IMG/VR virus record: IMGVR_UViG_3300031800_000537
Span: 1-53,326 of that record
Direction: 5' to 3' (one strand)
DNA: 53,326 nucleotides
DNA from: a virus
Both the position numbers and the translations under genes were made by a program. The notes beneath the pieces were generated by a model that saw only the letters and a list, made by a program, of their open reading frames with translations, was not told the DNA's origin and searched no databases. This document shows positions 20,101-28,596 of this stretch, in pieces (position 1 is the first letter of the stretch; every line of letters begins with the position of its first letter).

Positions 20101-20742
20101 ATGAGTGGCAAAATTGTAAAAGGAAATCACGACGCAGTTGTAAAAGGAAATCAGGCCGCAGTTCAACGACGGCAACGAGGAGCACAGAAAGCGGAATTTG
20201 ATTACGAAAAATACAAAAACGACCCAAGGATTCTGGATAGGTTCGCCGCTTGGTATGTGCGCTCAGCAAGAGAGGGATCTCTTCCAATTAAAATGTTTTT
20301 CGACAACGTAGCCTTCTTTAACAAGGGGGGAGTGGGGGATGAGGGAACCGAATTCCTTGAAACGGCTGCGATAACGCTATACCGCCAAGAACAATTGCAG
20401 GTCCAGCTAATCCTTTCCCCCGCTAATTCTGTGGTTCCCAAGCATAACCACCCAAATGTAGATAGCTACGAAACCTTTATTGGCGGCCCCGTCCACCTCG
20501 AAACAGACCAACTGGGTGATGGCACGATGGTGCTCGCTACACCAAAGGAGAGTATTTTTGCACTAGAGGACGGAACCTGTAGCGTCTTTCTTCGTAGCGT
20601 AAAAGTTCCATCTTCAATGACACACGGAGGCCCCGTTGGCGACAGCCCCGCCGCGTTCCTTACCATCCAACACTGGAAGAATGGCGTAAAACCAACATTC
20701 GTTCATTTAGACTGGGCTGAAGATGGAGCCGAAACCGTATGA
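20101..20742 (+). CDS. cupin-like protein
   Basis: A 213-aa protein. VVPKHNHPNVDSYETFIGG has the His-x-His...Glu arrangement of a cupin metal site, and a later THGG...AAFLTIQHW strand could close the barrel. The N-terminus carries a short internal repeat (KIVKGNHDAV / AVVKGNQAAV). The start at 20101 is set by the promoter just upstream; the open frame extends 17 codons further without support. The metal and substrate are unknown. Coupled to the next gene by a 4-nt overlap. Confidence 0.6.
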   Translation: MSGKIVKGNHDAVVKGNQAAVQRRQRGAQKAEFDYEKYKNDPRILDRFAAWYVRSAREGSLPIKMFFDNVAFFNKGGVGDEGTEFLETAAITLYRQEQLQVQLILSPANSVVPKHNHPNVDSYETFIGGPVHLETDQLGDGTMVLATPKESIFALEDGTCSVFLRSVKVPSSMTHGGPVGDSPAAFLTIQHWKNGVKPTFVHLDWAEDGAETV

Positions 20743-21173
20743 CTATCTTAGACGCCACCACTCATTTATTCGAATGGTTTAAAACCCACGACTCCTTCGA
20801 GGAAAAAAACGTCAAGGATGTTATTCTTATATCCGATACTCCAGAAAGAGACAAGGCGGCCTTTTTGTGCTGCTTGGACGAGCTTGTGTTAAATGAGGTT
20901 CTTGGAGTAACAGAGATAAAAGAAAGAAAAATTTGGGTACTTAAAAAGAATCTGCAAGCCTACGATCAATCTGTTGATGTTCCTTACCCTTTGGCTCTAG
21001 AAGTAGCAGGCTGCATCCACAGAATGTGCGATGTTTTGGGTGACTACAGCGATGAGGCTGACCCCAAGGCTCTTAGCACTAAAGACATAATGAACCTAAC
21101 ATTCATATGCAAAACCCTGCAAGGGCCGCCTCCTGATTCGCTGGAAGAACCACCCCCAGAAGTTTCTCTTTGA
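20739..21173 (+). CDS. hypothetical protein (144 aa)
   Basis: An acidic, mainly helical protein with a possible winged-helix-like N-terminal half and a Pro-rich tail (GPPPDSLEEPPPE). Overlaps the cupin gene by 4 nt. No family recognised. It is the last gene before the 470-bp non-coding region. Confidence 0.6.
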   Translation: MTILDATTHLFEWFKTHDSFEEKNVKDVILISDTPERDKAAFLCCLDELVLNEVLGVTEIKERKIWVLKKNLQAYDQSVDVPYPLALEVAGCIHRMCDVLGDYSDEADPKALSTKDIMNLTFICKTLQGPPPDSLEEPPPEVSL

Positions 21174-21620
21174 CTTTTTGATAGAAGGACATTACTATCT
21201 ATCAAAAGGTGCGAATCCTTTTCAGCCCGCCGAGAGCAAACGGTAGGGTTTCCCCAGATGAGGCCTTAGGGGCCAGAGCTTGGCAAAGCTTATATTCAAG
21301 GGAATGCCTAGGAAGTTATACATCCTATAAAAAACTAGCGGGTAGTTCCCGCTGCAATGCCCCGGCGTGTTGTGGTTAATCACTGTAATGAGTTTTCAAG
21401 CACAGTTTCTCATCCTGTTACAAGGAAGGTGGTTCCAGTTTTATTACTGGTTGTGTACGGTCTTCTGAATGTCCCATCAGACTTTTAAATCACTGGGTCC
21501 AGAGAAAGAAGAAGCATGCTACATGGAATCCCCTACAGGGGGTTTCATGTCTCATCCGAAAAAGAAGTATCATGCTAATGGATACAATAAGACTTGACTG
21601 GGTTAACTTTAGATTGTAAT
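21174..21620 (+). ncRNA. probable large structured non-coding RNA, class unknown
   Basis: No plausible ORF occupies this 470-bp gap, the only long one in the window, yet it is full of inverted repeats. These include a 10-bp stem 21176-21185/21198-21207, an overlapping alternative hairpin at 21204-21222 with a T-loop-like TGCGAAT, GCGGG/CCCGC at 21338-21352, CCAG/CTGG near 21440, and a 13-bp hairpin with a 4-nt loop at 21521-21550. I see no tmRNA, RNase P, 6S or group II signature. The strand is taken from the surrounding genes. A large phage RNA of the GOLLD/ROOL kind is one possibility. The ends are approximate. Confidence 0.6.
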
Positions 21621-21644
21621 TTTTTTTAATATATATAAGCCAGA

Positions 21645-22253
21645 ATGAAAACATTGTTTATTGGAATAAGTGGAGTAGCCGCATCAGGTAAGGATTTATT
21701 TTTCAACCTCCTAAAGAACGAGTTGGGCAAAAGAGGAATCCCTGCTCATAAATACTCACTAGCACACTCCCTTAAGGAGGAAGTCAATGGGTACCTCAAG
21801 AAACACCATCGAGTAGATATATTTAACTGTACTAGAAGAGAAAAAGATTCTGTTAGACCATTTTTAGTATTTCACGGAAGCATGAAGAGGGCCGCGTCTG
21901 AGGGCAGACATTGGATAGAAATTTTAGACAAAAAGATAAAAGAACAAAACTTAGCGGGAGTTATTTGTGTTACAGATATAAGATACAACGAATTCGAAGG
22001 GGACGAAGTAGACTGGATAAAGGGGGAGCTTGGGGGCTCACTTGTTCACATAAAACGGGAAGGGATAGAGCCAGCAAACGAGGAAGAAACACGGCAAGAC
22101 CCGTCTTTAATAAATAAAAGTAATTATAAAATCGAATGGCCCACGTTACAGGGGTGTCAAAAAGACATAGAAAGCCAGCTAACAAAGGAATATATAATAA
22201 AATTCTCTGATTGGCTGCTAAATGAAAATCCCAGACGACTTCCTAGCGAATGA
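21645..22253 (+). CDS. deoxynucleoside monophosphate kinase (T4 gp1-like)
   Basis: A P-loop kinase of 202 aa that phosphorylates dNMPs for phage DNA synthesis. GISGVAASGKDLF is the Walker A loop, the REKDSVRPFLVFHGSMKRA segment forms the substrate/LID side, and VTDIRYNEFEGDEVDWIK matches the gp1 family. It follows the structured RNA and overlaps the sigma factor gene downstream by 32 nt. TATATA lies upstream of its ATG. Confidence 0.8.
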   Translation: MKTLFIGISGVAASGKDLFFNLLKNELGKRGIPAHKYSLAHSLKEEVNGYLKKHHRVDIFNCTRREKDSVRPFLVFHGSMKRAASEGRHWIEILDKKIKEQNLAGVICVTDIRYNEFEGDEVDWIKGELGGSLVHIKREGIEPANEEETRQDPSLINKSNYKIEWPTLQGCQKDIESQLTKEYIIKFSDWLLNENPRRLPSE

Positions 22254-22797
22254 AGTAAAAGAAAAAGACTGCGAAAATAGCTTGGTCGAACTCATAGGTA
22301 GACATTCTAATCTGTGCTACAAAGTATGCCAAAAATATATGCCAGTGATGAATGCATCCGGAATTTTTGTAGATGACGTGCTTGGCGACAAAGACTACAT
22401 AATTTATCATTCCGCCAAGACTTTCGATCCCACTCGGAAAACTAAATTTTCAACTTGGCTAGGCAATCAGGTTAGATATCATTGCCTTAATAAAATTAAT
22501 AAAAATAAAAAATACGTAACAACAGAAGACCAAGAACTAAGTTTTCTTATAGATAAAGACGAGCAAAAGGATAATACAGACGAACTCAAAGACTACATCT
22601 CGAATTTGCTAAAAAGAATAAAAGACAAACGTATTAAACAAATTTTTGAATTAAGGTATTTTAGTGACGAAGAAAAAATGACTTGGACCGCCGTCGCGAA
22701 AAAGGTTAAGGTAAGCTCACAAACAGCGATAAATCTGCACAACAGGGGGTTATCCATTTTAAAGAAGAGAATTAAGAAAGAAGCTGCTGTTCGTTAA
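22222..22797 (+). CDS. sigma70-family factor (phage late-sigma-like)
   Basis: A 191-aa protein with a sigma region-2-like part (residues 50-95, including KTFDPTRKTKFSTWLGNQVRYHCLNKINK) and a region-4 helix-turn-helix (TWTAVAKKVKVSSQTAINLHNRGLSILKK). The linker is short and acidic. Size and layout recall T4 gp55-type late sigma factors or other minimal phage sigmas. It is a candidate reader of the TGTGTAAWTW boxes found in this window. It starts inside the kinase gene. Confidence 0.8.
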   Translation: MKIPDDFLANEVKEKDCENSLVELIGRHSNLCYKVCQKYMPVMNASGIFVDDVLGDKDYIIYHSAKTFDPTRKTKFSTWLGNQVRYHCLNKINKNKKYVTTEDQELSFLIDKDEQKDNTDELKDYISNLLKRIKDKRIKQIFELRYFSDEEKMTWTAVAKKVKVSSQTAINLHNRGLSILKKRIKKEAAVR

Positions 22798-22799
22798 TG

Positions 22800-22825
22800 T
22801 ATATCGTCCACCAAGTAATTTTTTT
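22800..22825 (-). promoter_or_regulatory. repeated motif GTGGACGATATA, copy B
   Basis: The core at 22800-22811 reads GTGGACGATATA on the minus strand, within a 26-bp stretch that matches copies A and C including the TAnTA and T-run. Here it points back into the sigma gene, so it would drive antisense RNA if it is a promoter. Confidence 0.4.
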
Positions 22826-22836
22826 AGAAAATAATG

Positions 22837-22865
22837 TTGACATAGATAAATAATGAGACTACTAT
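22837..22865 (+). promoter_or_regulatory. strong sigma70-like promoter
   Basis: Perfect -35 TTGACA at 22837-22842, 17-bp spacer, -10 TACTAT at 22860-22865, 8 nt to the ATG at 22874. The best consensus promoter in the window. Confidence 0.75.
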
Positions 22866-22873
22866 AGAAAAGT

Positions 22874-23167
22874 ATGAGTACTGAAAATAATAATCAAACC
22901 AACGACAGCGAATGGAGAAAGCGCGAAATGGGCGCTCTCTGGAAAAAGGTGGGAAGAAACCAAACCTTCCTCTCCGGTCAGATCAAGCTCAAAGCCAGCG
23001 ATGGTAGTGAGGAATTAGTTCGGATCATTGTTTTTAACAACAAAAACAAGAAGTCCGATAACGCCCCCGACTTTGTAATCTACAAGTCCGAGGACAGACG
23101 AGAACAATCCTCCGAGGATTCCGACGCTACGGAGAAGGAAACAGTAGAGGCTGACGGACTATTGTAG
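22874..23167 (+). CDS. conserved phage-type protein (DUF736-like)
   Basis: A 97-aa protein: EWRKREMGALWKKVGRNQTFLSGQIKL, then VRIIVFNNKNKKSDNAPDFVIYKSED. This beta-rich pattern (Gly-Ala-Leu-Trp-Lys-Lys ... Leu-Ser-Gly ... Asn-Lys-Lys ... Ala-Pro-Asp-Phe) recurs in small phage and plasmid proteins. The acidic C-terminal tail is reminiscent of single-strand DNA-binding proteins, but that is only suggestive. It is driven by the strongest promoter seen here, so it is probably made early and abundantly. Confidence 0.65.
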   Translation: MSTENNNQTNDSEWRKREMGALWKKVGRNQTFLSGQIKLKASDGSEELVRIIVFNNKNKKSDNAPDFVIYKSEDRREQSSEDSDATEKETVEADGLL

Positions 23168-24244
23168 ATGAGCTTTGCTGTAAATGCACCAATTAACTCC
23201 GTTTCTTTTGGTCAAACGTCAACAGCGTTGCTGAGGGAGATGAAGAATAGATCGCTTGACCCTTCGATATTTCCTATCGGGGGGCAAGTAGATCTTTCTA
23301 CCCAAGAACCTAATCAAGAATTCGACCAGTGGGTGCAAAAGAATTGCCAGAAAGCTCCTGCTTCTCACAATAGGGACGTCCCCGTATTTAAACTATGGCA
23401 TCTCAATGGCTCACTCGAATCATTCAGCAACAAACAAGTCCTTCTTTCTTTTTATGAGCTAGACGAACCCACCGCAGCTGAAACAAACGTAGCAAGAAAC
23501 CATACTGTGCTATTCTCCTCCGAATATACCTGCGAAGCCTTCAGAAACAGGGGGGCGGAAACTCATTACGTCCCTTTGTTCTTTGATAAACATAATTTTA
23601 AAAATACTAATAAAAAATACTTCGACGACGAAAGGATAACCTTTAATATAGTAGGAAAAGTTGAAAAAAGAAAACGTCATGAAAAAACAATCCGCGCATG
23701 GGTTAAGAGATTCGGAAACGACAAGAAGTATTTCCTTCAATGCGCTGTCTACAACCCGTTCTTCAAAGATGAAGACAACAACGCAATCATTAGCAATATA
23801 TGCGAAGGCGAAAAATATTTTAACGTGAGCTTTCTTGGTTTCATGGGTAAAAATGCTATCTACAATGACTTTTTAAACTCTGCTGACATTGTTCTCGGCA
23901 TGTCAGGCGGAGAAGGGTGGGGCCTTCCGGAGTTTCATTCGGTGGGGCTCGGAAAACATGCTGTAATCATGAACGCTCACTCCTACAAAGGGTGGGCTAA
24001 TGAAAACAACAGCACCCTAGTTAATCCCGGCCCAAAAATGGAAGCATACGACGGAGTGTTCTTCCATAAAGGTCAACCATTTAACCAAGGAAACATCTTC
24101 GATTACGACGAAGACGAGTTTATCGCCGCCTGCGAAGAGGCAATCAAAAAAGTTGAAAACAATAGAGTCAACGAAGAAGGGCTCAAGATACAAGAAGAGT
24201 TCACCGTTGGTAAGACCTTAGATAGAGTACTGGAGTTTGTCTAA
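23168..24244 (+). CDS. GT4/GT-B-type glycosyltransferase
   Basis: A 358-aa enzyme. The C-terminal half has FNIVGKVEKRKRHEKTIRAW and GMSGGEGWGLPEFHSVGLGKHAVI, the Glu-rich nucleotide-sugar-binding stretch of GT-B retaining transferases. The N-terminal half begins MSFAVNAPINSVSFGQTS with a Gly/Ser-rich loop. It lies away from the main transferase array and abuts an FmdB-like gene. Donor and acceptor unknown. Confidence 0.8.
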   Translation: MSFAVNAPINSVSFGQTSTALLREMKNRSLDPSIFPIGGQVDLSTQEPNQEFDQWVQKNCQKAPASHNRDVPVFKLWHLNGSLESFSNKQVLLSFYELDEPTAAETNVARNHTVLFSSEYTCEAFRNRGAETHYVPLFFDKHNFKNTNKKYFDDERITFNIVGKVEKRKRHEKTIRAWVKRFGNDKKYFLQCAVYNPFFKDEDNNAIISNICEGEKYFNVSFLGFMGKNAIYNDFLNSADIVLGMSGGEGWGLPEFHSVGLGKHAVIMNAHSYKGWANENNSTLVNPGPKMEAYDGVFFHKGQPFNQGNIFDYDEDEFIAACEEAIKKVENNRVNEEGLKIQEEFTVGKTLDRVLEFV

Positions 24245-24598
24245 ATGCCTATTTATGTGTTTCAGCACCCCGAAACCGAAGAGGTTACCGAGGAGGTTCA
24301 AAGAATGAAAGACCCCCACGTCTACATCGACGAGGAAGGGGTAAAGTGGCAAAGGATATGGGCCATACCTAACGCTTCCTCAGACGTGAACATAGACGCC
24401 TTCGATCCGAATGTTTTCAATGATAAACATAGGCATAACGACAAAGCATCTTACGGAGACATACAGGATCACGCCAAAGAATTAAGCCAAATAAGGAAAG
24501 AGAAATCAGGACTCGGGCACGATCCAGTACAAAGGAAGTACTTCGACGACTGGAGTACGGGAAGAAAAGGAAAGAAGCACCCTGCGGACAAGCGCTAG
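24245..24598 (+). CDS. FmdB-like small phage protein without zinc Cys
   Basis: MPIYVFQHPETEEV ... YIDEEGVKWQRIW resembles the N-terminal beta domain of FmdB-family regulatory proteins but lacks their Cys pairs. The C-terminal half is charged and disordered-looking. 117 aa. Starts 1 nt after the glycosyltransferase stop. Function unknown. Confidence 0.55.
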   Translation: MPIYVFQHPETEEVTEEVQRMKDPHVYIDEEGVKWQRIWAIPNASSDVNIDAFDPNVFNDKHRHNDKASYGDIQDHAKELSQIRKEKSGLGHDPVQRKYFDDWSTGRKGKKHPADKR

Positions 24599-24700
24599 GC
24601 ATACACCTTCTATTTTCCTTTGTTTCCTAATATCTTTCTTCACTTTTTCCTTTCATTTTTGTTAGAACCGATGTAATATCTTATTGTCAGCAATGCAAGA

Positions 24701-27154
24701 ATGAACTCCCTAAAGGTCACTCAGGTAAAGAAAAGAAACGGAAGACTTCAGAAGCTCAACATCAACAAAATTAACCTTTGCGCTCAAAGAGCATGCGAAG
24801 GGTTAGATGATGTATCAGCTAGTGAAGTAGTTATCGACGCTAACGTTCAGCTTTTCGAAAAGACACCCACTAAGGACATCGACAGGGCTCTCATCATGTC
24901 CGCGAGAGCCAAGATCGAAAAAGACCCCAATTATTCCTACGTAGCCGCCAGATTATTGCTGGGTAACATCCATAAGGAGGTTTTCGGCAGCAGCGTAGAC
25001 AAAGACGCGTTTGACCACCAATACAGACTCTCGTTCATCAGGAATATTAAACTCCTAGTTAAAGAGGAGGTTTTAGACGAGAAGCTCCTCGACTTTGACC
25101 TGAAGAGATTATCTTCGGTTCTAGTCCTAGAAAGAGACTACAAATTTAAGTACCTTGGGTTACAGATATTATATGACCGCTATTTTCACTCTCTAGAGCA
25201 GAGAAGGCTCGAATCTCCACAATCTTTCTGGATGAGAGTAGCTATGGGCCTAGCAATTAATGAAGATGACAAAGAAGAAAAAGCAATTGAGTTCTATCAC
25301 TGCATATCTAACTTCAGATTATGCTGCTCAACTCCCACGCTATTTAACAGTGGTAGCACTCATTCTCAGCTTTCTTCTTGCTATCTTAACACTTTCGATG
25401 ACTCTATTGATGGGATCTTCGAAGGACTCTGGCAAGAAGCAAGGAAATCCAAGTTCGCTGGCGGACTAGGGTTCGATGTTACCCCGTTTAGAGCTTCTGG
25501 CTCTTACGTTAAGGGAACCAATGGCTTATCAAGCGGATTAATCCCTTGGCTAAAGCTTTACAACGACACTCTCATTGCCGTTGATCAGGGAGGAAAGAGG
25601 CCCGGTGCTGGCTGCGCTTACCTTGAGCCTTGGCACCTAGACATCGAAGACTTCCTAGATCTAAAGAAAAATACTGGCGAAGAAAGAAGGCGATGCCACG
25701 ACATGAACACAGCTAACTGGCTCCCTGACCTTTTCATCAGAAGGGTGAAGAAGGACGGAGATTGGTACCTGTTCAGCCCAAGCGACGCGAGAGACCTGCA
25801 CGACCTGTACGGAGAGAAATTTGACAAAAGATACAACCACTACTGCAGGGAAGCGGACAAAGGAGAAATAACCAACTTCAAAAAATTGCGAGCCAAAGAC
25901 CTCTGGAAAAAGATGCTTCGCTCCCTATATGAAACCGGTCACCCTTGGATGACCTTTAAAGACAGCTCTAACTTTCGTTATTCTAATAGCCATGAAGGTA
26001 TTGTGCATAGCTCCAACCTCTGCACTGAAATTTTCCTACATACTAAGCCCTCTCAATACGAAAATGGGGAAAAATCCGTAGTGGGGGAGACTGCCGTTTG
26101 CAATTTGAGTTCAGTGAACCTCAAAGAACACCTAATGGAAAACGGTAAACTAGACTTTGAACTATTAGCTAACACCATTTCTATACAAATGAGGATGTTA
26201 GATAATGTAATTGATTTAAATTTTTATCCGACCAAAGAAGCAAAGAAATCAAACCTAAAGCACAGACCTGTGGGTGCTGGCAGCATGGGGTGGGCAGACG
26301 TTTTTCACTCTTACGGGATTAACTATTCCTCAGAGGAAGCAGTTAGACTTTCCGACGAATTGTACGACTATATGTCCTTCCATTGCCTGCTTAATTCCAG
26401 CGTCCTTTCAGCAGAGAAGGGAAAGTACGAAACCTACGAAGGATCGAAGTGGTCCAAGGATAAACTTCCCATAGATACATACGAAGAATTAATGGATTAC
26501 ATCGGTGAAGACCCGATCACCTTCAACGAAAAGACCTACGTTCCCGAGTCAAACTGGGAGTACCTTCGCAAGCATATTAAAGACCATGGAATGCGTAACA
26601 GTAACACAATGGCGATTGCTCCCACCGCCACAATCTCCTACATTCAGGGGTGTAGCCCCGGCACAGAGCCAGATTTTTCCATCCTGTTTGTCTATGAAAG
26701 CAAAAGCGGAAACCTTCTTATTATAAATGAATGGTTTGTAAGGGAGTGCAAGAAGCTCGGCATATGGGACCAGAACTTCATGGAAAGTATCAAAGCGGTT
26801 GATGGGGACGTCTCTAGACTCAACGGCGAGCTCCCCGAAGAACTGAAGAGCCAGTATCGCACCGCCTTCGACCACGATCAGTTCAAATTAATCGATTCTG
26901 CTGCTGCAAGACAAAAGTGGATTGACATGGGTCAGTCTTTAAATTTATTTAACAATAAAACTTCATTAAAGTACTTGAATGATTTATACATTCATGCTAG
27001 AAATAGAGGTCTGAAGAGTACGTATTACTTAAGAAACAAAAGCGCAAGCCAAATCGAAAAGTCCACGGTTGCTGCTGTAAGGGTCGAGATCGCCGACGAG
27101 GAGTCCGTCGCCTGCAGCATAGACAAAGGGCCAGATTGTGAAAGTTGTCAATGA
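24701..27154 (+). CDS. nrdA: class I ribonucleotide reductase, large (alpha) subunit
   Basis: Reduces ribonucleotides to deoxyribonucleotides. It has an N-terminal ATP-cone (VKKRNGRLQKLNINKI, residues 8-90), then LCCSTPTLFNSG with the first active-site Cys, GLGFDVTPFRASGS, the Asn-x-Cys-x-Glu radical motif in SSNLCTEIF, and TATISYIQGCSPGTEP. A C-terminal redox tail ends CESCQ. 817 aa is full length, with no intein or intron. It is followed by a 58-aa gene and nrdB. A weak TTGTTA/TATTGT promoter may lie just upstream. Confidence 0.95.
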   Translation: MNSLKVTQVKKRNGRLQKLNINKINLCAQRACEGLDDVSASEVVIDANVQLFEKTPTKDIDRALIMSARAKIEKDPNYSYVAARLLLGNIHKEVFGSSVDKDAFDHQYRLSFIRNIKLLVKEEVLDEKLLDFDLKRLSSVLVLERDYKFKYLGLQILYDRYFHSLEQRRLESPQSFWMRVAMGLAINEDDKEEKAIEFYHCISNFRLCCSTPTLFNSGSTHSQLSSCYLNTFDDSIDGIFEGLWQEARKSKFAGGLGFDVTPFRASGSYVKGTNGLSSGLIPWLKLYNDTLIAVDQGGKRPGAGCAYLEPWHLDIEDFLDLKKNTGEERRRCHDMNTANWLPDLFIRRVKKDGDWYLFSPSDARDLHDLYGEKFDKRYNHYCREADKGEITNFKKLRAKDLWKKMLRSLYETGHPWMTFKDSSNFRYSNSHEGIVHSSNLCTEIFLHTKPSQYENGEKSVVGETAVCNLSSVNLKEHLMENGKLDFELLANTISIQMRMLDNVIDLNFYPTKEAKKSNLKHRPVGAGSMGWADVFHSYGINYSSEEAVRLSDELYDYMSFHCLLNSSVLSAEKGKYETYEGSKWSKDKLPIDTYEELMDYIGEDPITFNEKTYVPESNWEYLRKHIKDHGMRNSNTMAIAPTATISYIQGCSPGTEPDFSILFVYESKSGNLLIINEWFVRECKKLGIWDQNFMESIKAVDGDVSRLNGELPEELKSQYRTAFDHDQFKLIDSAAARQKWIDMGQSLNLFNNKTSLKYLNDLYIHARNRGLKSTYYLRNKSASQIEKSTVAAVRVEIADEESVACSIDKGPDCESCQ

Positions 27155-27327
27155 AAACTATAAAAGAACAAATCTTATCAGCTATGTACAAGAGCGTAGA
27201 TAGACAAAACCGTCATATCGCCAACGCCAACCATCAGAGCGCAGAATCAGAGAAGTGGCTGCAGGTAAATTTAAGACACAATTTTAATGAGATAAGCAAA
27301 AAGGAAAACGATGGCAGGCAGCAGTAA
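27151..27327 (+). CDS. small hypothetical protein between nrdA and nrdB (58 aa)
   Basis: Starts MKTIKEQILSAMYK. Its ATG overlaps the nrdA stop by 4 nt and its end overlaps nrdB by 17 nt. Polar and helical with several Asn/His. An accessory role in ribonucleotide reductase is only suggested by position. No family is recognised. Confidence 0.5.
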   Translation: MKTIKEQILSAMYKSVDRQNRHIANANHQSAESEKWLQVNLRHNFNEISKKENDGRQQ

Positions 27328-28330
27328 GACAGGACTACTCTTAGGTGAAGAGGTAGCAGGGGTTAATCAAATTCTACCTCACAAACACAAGTTTGCGTGG
27401 GACTTGTTCCTCAAAGGCACGGCTAACAACTGGTCTCCAGCGGAGATCAACATGAGTGAGGACGTAGACCAATGGAAAAGCGGTATGCTCACTAATGACG
27501 AAAAACTCTTAGTCAAGCGCTGCTTGGGCTTCTTTGCGGGATCCGAGTCTCTAGTTGCTAACAATCTTTTGCTTACTGTTAATCGATGGATAACAGATGC
27601 AGAATGTAGGCAGTATATTTTAAGGCAAGCCTACGAAGAGTCCTTGCACAACTGGACAGTCGTTACATGCTGCGATAGTTTTAGTCTTAGAGTCGCCGAA
27701 GTTTATGAAGCATACCTAAACATACCATCCATAAAGGCTAAGGATGATTTTCTAATGGAGATTACCACAGATGTTAACCGCCCAGACTTTTCCACAAAAA
27801 CCGTAGAAGGTAAAAGGGAATTCCTTAGGAATCTTGTCACGTTCTACATCGTATGCGAGGGGACATTCTTTTTTAGTGGCTTTGCCATGCTTCTCGCGCT
27901 AGGCAGACAGAACAAGCTGCCGGGGTTGTCTGACCAGATTCGCTACACACTCCGCGATGAGAGCCTACACATCCAATTTGGGACATATTTAATTAATACC
28001 ATAAAAGAACAGTACCCCACGGTATGGACTAAAAAGTTCGAAGCAGAGACCGTTGAACACGTCAAAAAAGCTATCGAACTTGAGGTGCGGTACGTCCACG
28101 ACGTATTACCCCGTGGCATACTGGGGCTGAACGCTGATATGTTTGTTGAATACATGGAATACATCGGGAATAGGCGACTCGAAGGCATAGGTATTGATTA
28201 CCGCTTTCAGGGAGACAGCAACCCATTCCCTTGGCTATCCGAAGTAGTAGACACTCAAGCAATGACCAATTTCTTTGAAAGAAAAGTTAAAGACTATCAA
28301 AGCTCCGGTTCTCTCGTAGACGATTTCTAA
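27311..28330 (+). CDS. nrdB: ribonucleotide reductase small (beta) subunit, subclass Ic-like
   Basis: Provides the radical or metal cofactor for NrdA. The six metal ligands can be placed at Glu79 (FFAGSESLV), Glu110 and His113 (YEESLHNW), Glu183 (VCEGTFF), Glu217 and His220 (RDESLHIQF). The first ligand is Glu rather than Asp, and the residue four after His113, where the radical Tyr normally sits, is Val117. Both are features of subclass Ic (Chlamydia-type Mn/Fe) proteins. 339 aa, full length. An SD-like AAAGGAAAA precedes the ATG. Confidence 0.93.
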   Translation: MAGSSKTGLLLGEEVAGVNQILPHKHKFAWDLFLKGTANNWSPAEINMSEDVDQWKSGMLTNDEKLLVKRCLGFFAGSESLVANNLLLTVNRWITDAECRQYILRQAYEESLHNWTVVTCCDSFSLRVAEVYEAYLNIPSIKAKDDFLMEITTDVNRPDFSTKTVEGKREFLRNLVTFYIVCEGTFFFSGFAMLLALGRQNKLPGLSDQIRYTLRDESLHIQFGTYLINTIKEQYPTVWTKKFEAETVEHVKKAIELEVRYVHDVLPRGILGLNADMFVEYMEYIGNRRLEGIGIDYRFQGDSNPFPWLSEVVDTQAMTNFFERKVKDYQSSGSLVDDF

Positions 28331-28347
28331 TTTTTTTGAAACAAATA

Positions 28348-28545
28348 ATGAAACCACTAGCAATAGTAACAGTAGGGATGCTCCTTTTTGCAGCATCAGG
28401 TTGTTCGAGTACAGTAACCCTTGGCCCGAAGGCTAACGAGAACGAGGTTCTCGGAGCCACGGCTGGCACAGGCGGCGTGAGTTTAACGCTCCCGCTTATC
28501 AGGGGGGAGGTGACTCCTACGACACCCACAGAAACTAAGAAGTAA
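28348..28545 (+). CDS. small lipoprotein (65 aa)
   Basis: A signal peptide with lipobox AASGC (Cys near residue 19) is followed by SSTVTLGPKAN and a Gly/Thr/Pro-rich tail. It should be lipidated in the envelope. It lies just before a terminator and before two small membrane-protein genes, an arrangement that could be a lysis or spanin-like cassette. That is inference. The ATG at 28348 is preferred over a TTG four codons earlier. Confidence 0.65.
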   Translation: MKPLAIVTVGMLLFAASGCSSTVTLGPKANENEVLGATAGTGGVSLTLPLIRGEVTPTTPTETKK

Positions 28546-28564
28546 CAAAAAGTTGCTCCACCAC

Positions 28565-28596
28565 CCCGCTTTTTTTTTAAAGCGGGTCTTTTTTTT
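28565..28596 (+). terminator. rho-independent terminator after nrdB/lipoprotein
   Basis: The stem CCCGCTTT/AAAGCGGG with an all-T loop is followed by TCTTTTTTTT. It ends the plus-strand transcript through nrdA-nrdB. Its T-run runs straight into the TGTGTAAATA box of the next gene. Confidence 0.85.

Noticed and set aside
21174-21644. tmRNA, RNase P RNA or group I/II intron
   Set aside because: No tRNA-like ends with a tag frame, no RNase P conserved GAGGAAAGTCC-like segment, no domain V, and no split gene around the region. The T-loop-like hairpin at 21204 lacks a matching acceptor stem.
24701-27154. Possible intein or intron in nrdA
   Set aside because: Phage nrdA genes often carry them, but this frame is continuous, of normal length, and all expected motifs are in order.
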